Origin: Leptolyngbya sp. PCC 7375
GTDB taxonomy: Bacteria > Cyanobacteriota > Cyanobacteriia > Phormidesmidales > Phormidesmidaceae
Assembly (NCBI RefSeq): GCF_000316115.1
Contig: NZ_JH993797.1
Coordinates: 6,235,961 to 6,299,960 of the forward strand
Direction of reading: 5' to 3'
DNA length: 64,000 nt
In this document: positions 60,683 through 64,000 of the stretch, one piece after another
Position numbering within the stretch: the stretch's first letter is position 1
How the letters are laid out: every line of letters begins with the position of its first letter
Made by a program: the position numbers and the translations under genes
Notes under the pieces: model-generated
What the model was told of the DNA's origin: nothing
Database searches by the model: none
The model's input: the letters and a program-made list of their open reading frames with translations, nothing else

Positions 60683-61611
60683 TTAGACAAGCAAGGTGCT
60701 CAATAGACTACCCAGCAAGGCTTTCCCTCTTTTTCTAGCATTATGCACAAATTCAAAGAACCCCAAATAGATCGGTAATTTTTCTTGTGAGATCCCTCGA
60801 TGAGGTCTCAACCATGACCGCAGCAATGACCAGAAACCTTCCATCGTATTGACATGGACTTCACAGAAGCCATCTCCATCGTCATCTCGGGCATATTCTC
60901 CGGCACTGTGGCAAACACTCTTGTGAGCATAGCCCCAAGTTTCTAAACGAGCATAGATGTCATACTCGTCGGTATAGATGAGGGTGCCCGGTTTCACCAT
61001 GGACTGAATGATGGGCTTGATGGTTTGTTGTTGAACATTTGCCAGCATTTTAATCACCACTTCTCCACCTCGCTGAATCATCCCGAAGATCGGCGGTTTT
61101 TCCGTTTCGAGCGTACCGCGCCCCCGAAGCCCTTTGAGTTTACGTCTGCGTCCCTTGCGCCCTTTTTTTTAACCTGCTCTGGTTGCCCCTTATGACCGGC
61201 TGTCACATAGACTTCATCAAACTCCACCGTCCCTGATAACTGGACTTCTGGGCGCTTGTCGGCCACCGCTTGGCGTAACTCACTCGTCATCTGATGCACG
61301 TCATCTTTGTGCAGACTCAACTCGTCGGCAATTTGTTGATTGGAGACATTGAGACCCATCAAATATAAGCATGCTATCCAGGTTTTTAACGGTTGATGAC
61401 GACCCGCAAAGATGGTGTCGGTTAAGTCATCAAAGTGGCGACCACACTCGCCACAGATATAGCGTTGCCGCGCTGAATAGGTTGCATGCTTCCCTCGTTT
61501 GGTAATGTTTTTCGCTCCACAATCAGTGCAGCAAACACCATCGGGCCAACGCATCGTGCGAATAGTCTCGTAGCATTTGTCCTCATCGATTAACTTGGAA
61601 AGCGTTAGCAT
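60683..61611 (-). CDS. IS1595-family transposase in two frames
   Basis: The first frame (61611-61078, 177 residues) has a zinc ribbon (CCTDCGAKNI, YICGECGRHF) and the start of the DDE domain (VEFDEVYVTAGHKG). At an A8 run (61163-61170) the sensible continuation is one base back: KGRKGRRRKLKGLRGRGT leads into the second frame (to 60683) with VKPGTLIYTDEYDIYARL, VNTMEGFWSLLRSWLRPHRG. The DDE residues are thus divided. Either a minus-one slippage makes the full protein or the gene is frameshifted. The element's ends could not be defined. Confidence 0.85.
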
Positions 61612-61968
61612 AGGTAGGCTGACCGGGGGCTTTATTCCATGACACTACTCTGCTCATCTTGAATTTAGCAACCTCCCTAAAACAGCTATTGAGCCACATA
61701 ACAACTTGATATGAATGAGAATCAAGCTTAAGCATTTCTTTCTACTGTGCTCAATCTAGTAGCCCTCTGAATGCTGGCTCAGGATTTATGGATTGGTGCC
61801 CATAGTTCACAACATCGGGTATTGCTGAACGCAGCAACAGCTATATGCGCAGCTCATGGCTGAAGAGAGTTTTAGCCAAAATAAAACGGTATAGCTTTAA
61901 TAGCTACACCGTATTAACTGAAGCTTGGGTCTCAGACTACAGCCTTTGACCTAAATCGGTTTTTTATC
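61612..61968. other. Gene-free stretch between the IS1595 transposase and HU
   Basis: It holds the right end of the IS1595-type element (not defined) and the HU terminator at about 61876-61912. No gene was seen. Confidence 0.45.
61876..61912 (-). terminator. Rho-independent terminator of the HU gene
   Basis: On the minus strand ACGGTGTAGCT pairs with AGCTATACCGT (one A-C mismatch) across five bases and is followed by TTTTATTTT. It lies 57 bases after the HU stop codon. Confidence 0.8.
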
Positions 61969-62244
61969 TTAGGCAGCAACTTTTTCCTTGAATGCTTTAC
62001 CTGCAGAGAAGGCAGGTACTGTTGTCGCGGGGATGGTCATAGTTTCACCAGTCTTGGGATTGCGACCTTCCCGCTGTTTGCGATCGCGAGGTTCAAAGCT
62101 ACCGAACCCCACTAGGGTCACCTTATCACCGCCGGAAACAGCCTCCATAATGGAATCAATGGTTGCGGATACAACAGCATCTGCAACTTTCTTTGAAACA
62201 CCGGCCTTTTCAGCCACAGTATCTAACAGTTCACCTTTGTTCAT
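61969..62244 (-). CDS. hup: HU-type DNA-binding protein
   Basis: 91 residues from the ATG at 62244 (MNKGELLDTVAEKAGVSKKV), the usual HU N-terminus; the five-codon extension to 62259 is not. The beta-arm GRNPKTGETMTIPAT and GFGSFEPRDRKQREG are HU signatures. A histone-like dimer that bends and packs DNA. Followed by a clear terminator, so probably monocistronic. A HIP1 octamer lies inside the gene. Confidence 0.95.
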   Translation of the reverse strand: MNKGELLDTVAEKAGVSKKVADAVVSATIDSIMEAVSGGDKVTLVGFGSFEPRDRKQREGRNPKTGETMTIPATTVPAFSAGKAFKEKVAA

Positions 62245-62388
62245 AGCAAGAGAAATCAATACTTCCAGGTATTTTTAGCACAGGTCCAAATCGAACACAA
62301 GTACTAAATCAACTAAAACGTCCATGATACAGAGGTTTCCGCATCACGAACGCCTTCGTTTTTTAAACTGAGCCTACATTAGCTCAAA

Positions 62389-62616
62389 TTAAACCGGGGT
62401 TTTCTGTAAATCAGGTTTTTCTTCAGGTAATATCGCGCCTTCTACGGGGCAAACCTGCATACAGATACCACAATCAATGCACACATCGAAGTCGATCCAG
62501 TACCAGTCAGTCCCTTTCTTATTTTTCTTGGGACCCTCGTGAATACAGGCTACAGGGCAGGCATCAACACAATCAGCAACGCCTTCACAAACGTCAGTAA
62601 CAATAGAATGGGCCAC
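62389..62616 (-). CDS. 2[4Fe-4S]-type ferredoxin
   Basis: 75 residues. One cluster motif is CIDCGICMQVCPVEG (C-x2-C-x2-C-x3-CP); the other is the modified CEGVADCVDACPVACI. Such bacterial-type ferredoxins carry low-potential electrons. I chose the GTG at 62616 because AAGGAG lies six bases upstream; the longer frame to 62661 has no such site and would read through it. It lies between HU and hisZ, all on the minus strand. Confidence 0.9.
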   Translation of the reverse strand: MAHSIVTDVCEGVADCVDACPVACIHEGPKKNKKGTDWYWIDFDVCIDCGICMQVCPVEGAILPEEKPDLQKTPV

Positions 62617-62746
62617 GGCGCTCCTTGGAGTAATTGTCCTTAAAAGCGTACATCCATCCAAGCAACAGACTTGAAGGATCTACGGATAAATAGTTACATT
62701 TGTTTATCTTAAAGGGCGATTGGACTGAGTGCTGGGTGAGTTAGGG

Positions 62747-63955
62747 TTACTCGGCCAACTTCTCTACCTTGACATCCCCTTGAGCTGATACCCATGCAAT
62801 ATTGGCAACTTTACATTCAGTAGCAAATTGACGTAGCTGATCCTCGGGTAGGGATGGATCCAGGCTCAGCTCTACTCGGGTAAGGGTATCTGTCTGCCGC
62901 AGGGTTTGGGCATGGGTAATGGCAGCTGCGGCAGCTGAGTGGTTAATGGGAACCACTAGCCACTCACTCTCGGCCACTACAGCGGGTAAGTGGGGTTGCA
63001 AAATTTGCTGTAGGGTTTCACCATTGAGCACAAAGCCCACACCTGGATAGGACTTGTGGTCAGGGTGGAAGAGGCTCAGTAAGTTATCATAGCGGCCCCC
63101 CTGACCTACCACTTCACAGGTATGCTCGGTGCGGACCACCGCTTCAAATACAACACCTGTGTAGTATTCAAAGGTTTGCATTAGGCTCAGATCGAGCACG
63201 AGCCGAGGCGGATTCTCTAGGGTGTTTTCCAACAGGTCAATCAGATTCTTTAGAGCGCTGACGCTCTGTCGTTGCTGAGCGCTGAGATCAAGCTGGCTAA
63301 CTTTAGTCAGCACTGAACGGGGCTCCCCGCGTAAATCCATGATAGTGAGGGCTAATGCCTTCAGATCATTAGATAGAGATAGGGTTTCTAAGGTGACCCG
63401 GTCTAGATTTGCGATCGCCACCTTCACCTGCTGCCGCACCCCAGGCGGAAACGGTTCTAGCAACGAGCTGGTTAAACTCGCTTCACTTAATAACAAATGC
63501 CAATGCTCCAGCCCTAATGCCTTCAGGCAATCGGCCATAATCAGCAAGACTTCTACATCGGCCAGGGAGCCGCTCGCGCCCAACAACTCTACCCCCGCCT
63601 GGTAAGCCTCGTGCTGCCCGCCCTGGCTACCCGTGGACGACCGTCGAAACACATTGGCATGGTAATAAAGCCGCTGGGGATAGTTACTAATGCGGGTAAC
63701 TGCAGCCCGAGCGATCGACGCTGTTAGCTCAGGTCGCAATCCTAGCCGTTCACCTCGACTGTTGAGCTCGATCACTTCAGACTGTTGAATCGCACCGCCC
63801 GCCATCAGCGTATCCATGCTTTCAACGGTCGACGTAATAATCCGTTGATAGCTCCACCGTTGAAAAACGGCCTCAATGCGATCTTCAATCCAGCGCTTTT
63901 GCGCTACATCTACCGGGAAGAGATCGCGTCCACCCGTGGGGGGTTGGTAGGTCAT
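62747..63955 (-). CDS. hisZ: ATP phosphoribosyltransferase regulatory subunit HisZ
   Basis: 402 residues, a histidyl-tRNA-synthetase-like protein that activates the short form of HisG at the first step of histidine synthesis. PTGGRDLFPVDVAQKRWIED, LRPELTASIARAAVTR, YYHANVFRRSSTG and YYTGVVFEAVV match HisZ; the anticodon-binding domain of a true synthetase is missing. The ferredoxin gene lies 130 bases downstream in the same direction. Start at 63955 fits the family N-terminus. Confidence 0.94.
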   Translation of the reverse strand: MTYQPPTGGRDLFPVDVAQKRWIEDRIEAVFQRWSYQRIITSTVESMDTLMAGGAIQQSEVIELNSRGERLGLRPELTASIARAAVTRISNYPQRLYYHANVFRRSSTGSQGGQHEAYQAGVELLGASGSLADVEVLLIMADCLKALGLEHWHLLLSEASLTSSLLEPFPPGVRQQVKVAIANLDRVTLETLSLSNDLKALALTIMDLRGEPRSVLTKVSQLDLSAQQRQSVSALKNLIDLLENTLENPPRLVLDLSLMQTFEYYTGVVFEAVVRTEHTCEVVGQGGRYDNLLSLFHPDHKSYPGVGFVLNGETLQQILQPHLPAVVAESEWLVVPINHSAAAAAITHAQTLRQTDTLTRVELSLDPSLPEDQLRQFATECKVANIAWVSAQGDVKVEKLAE

Positions 63956-64000
63956 AGCTTTACTAGCTGCGGTTTCTGAGTGCTATACCAGCTTAAAGCT

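Noticed and set aside
1..64000. tRNA, rRNA or CRISPR loci
   Set aside because: None was recognised by eye; a covariance-model search was not possible, so a missed tRNA cannot be excluded.

Overview
The window is cyanobacterial chromosome. Evidence: the octamer GCGATCGC recurs in and between genes (for example 13370-13377, 14893, 19914, 29311, 32451, 49453). There is a Psb34-type and a Psb35-type small membrane protein pair (59078-59568), a PEP-CTERM protein, pentapeptide-repeat proteins, and a housekeeping end with HU, a 2[4Fe-4S] ferredoxin and HisZ. No rRNA, tRNA or CRISPR array was seen. I do not assign a genus.

Region 1 (1-11 kb) is accessory DNA. A Mug glycosylase (+) and a YcaQ-like glycosylase (-) converge at the left edge. 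To their right, three minus-strand genes (pentapeptide/C-terminal domain protein, BchE-like radical SAM/B12 enzyme, SAM methyltransferase) are each followed by an 86-88 bp imperfect inverted repeat with the architecture of an integron attC site (5896-5983, 4146-4231, 1724-1810). I read this as an integron-type gene-cassette array with no integrase in view. One insertion sequence has split the methyltransferase cassette; its 8-bp target duplication lets the gene be rejoined exactly. Two further IS elements lie upstream of the array.

Region 2 (11-25 kb) is mostly ordinary chromosome: DsrE-like protein, AraC regulator, DUF6714 protein coupled to an M19 dipeptidase, a decayed serine hydrolase, a TPR lipoprotein, a three-gene operon (secreted protein, CPGC thioredoxin-like protein, MarR regulator with four C-terminal cysteines) behind two tandem palindromes, ADP-ribosylglycohydrolase, flippase, MscS channel and fasciclin protein.

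Region 3 (25.3-36 kb) is a carbon-phosphorus lyase locus: phnG, phnH, a PhnO-like acetyltransferase, phnI, phnJ, phnK, a small YHS-like protein, phnL, phnM, then an HD-domain phosphonate oxygenase-like gene, a calcineurin-like phosphodiesterase, a PdxJ homologue and RidA. A VOC gene remnant and a 9-bp tandem repeat within phnJ interrupt the phnI-phnJ junction. No phosphonate transporter genes are visible. A LuxR-type regulator follows.

Region 4 (37-42 kb) holds five unrecognised or partly recognised genes. Four of their products share a similar C-terminal beta-rich pattern, and one carries an SMI1/KNR4-type N-terminal domain. Region 5 (42-49 kb) combines HupE/UreJ-like, TPR and DUF4331 genes divergent from an ECF sigma factor and two tandem ChrR-type cupin anti-sigma proteins.

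Region 6 (49-57 kb) is a transposon nest: an IS with an 8-bp duplication, then an IS701-type transposase gene split by a serine-recombinase transposon, whose recombinase gene is in turn split by an IS630 element at a TA dinucleotide. Removing the IS630 restores the recombinase frame exactly. Region 7 (57-64 kb) returns to chromosomal genes, with a further frameshifted IS1595 transposase and a small membrane-protein gene broken by an in-frame TGA.
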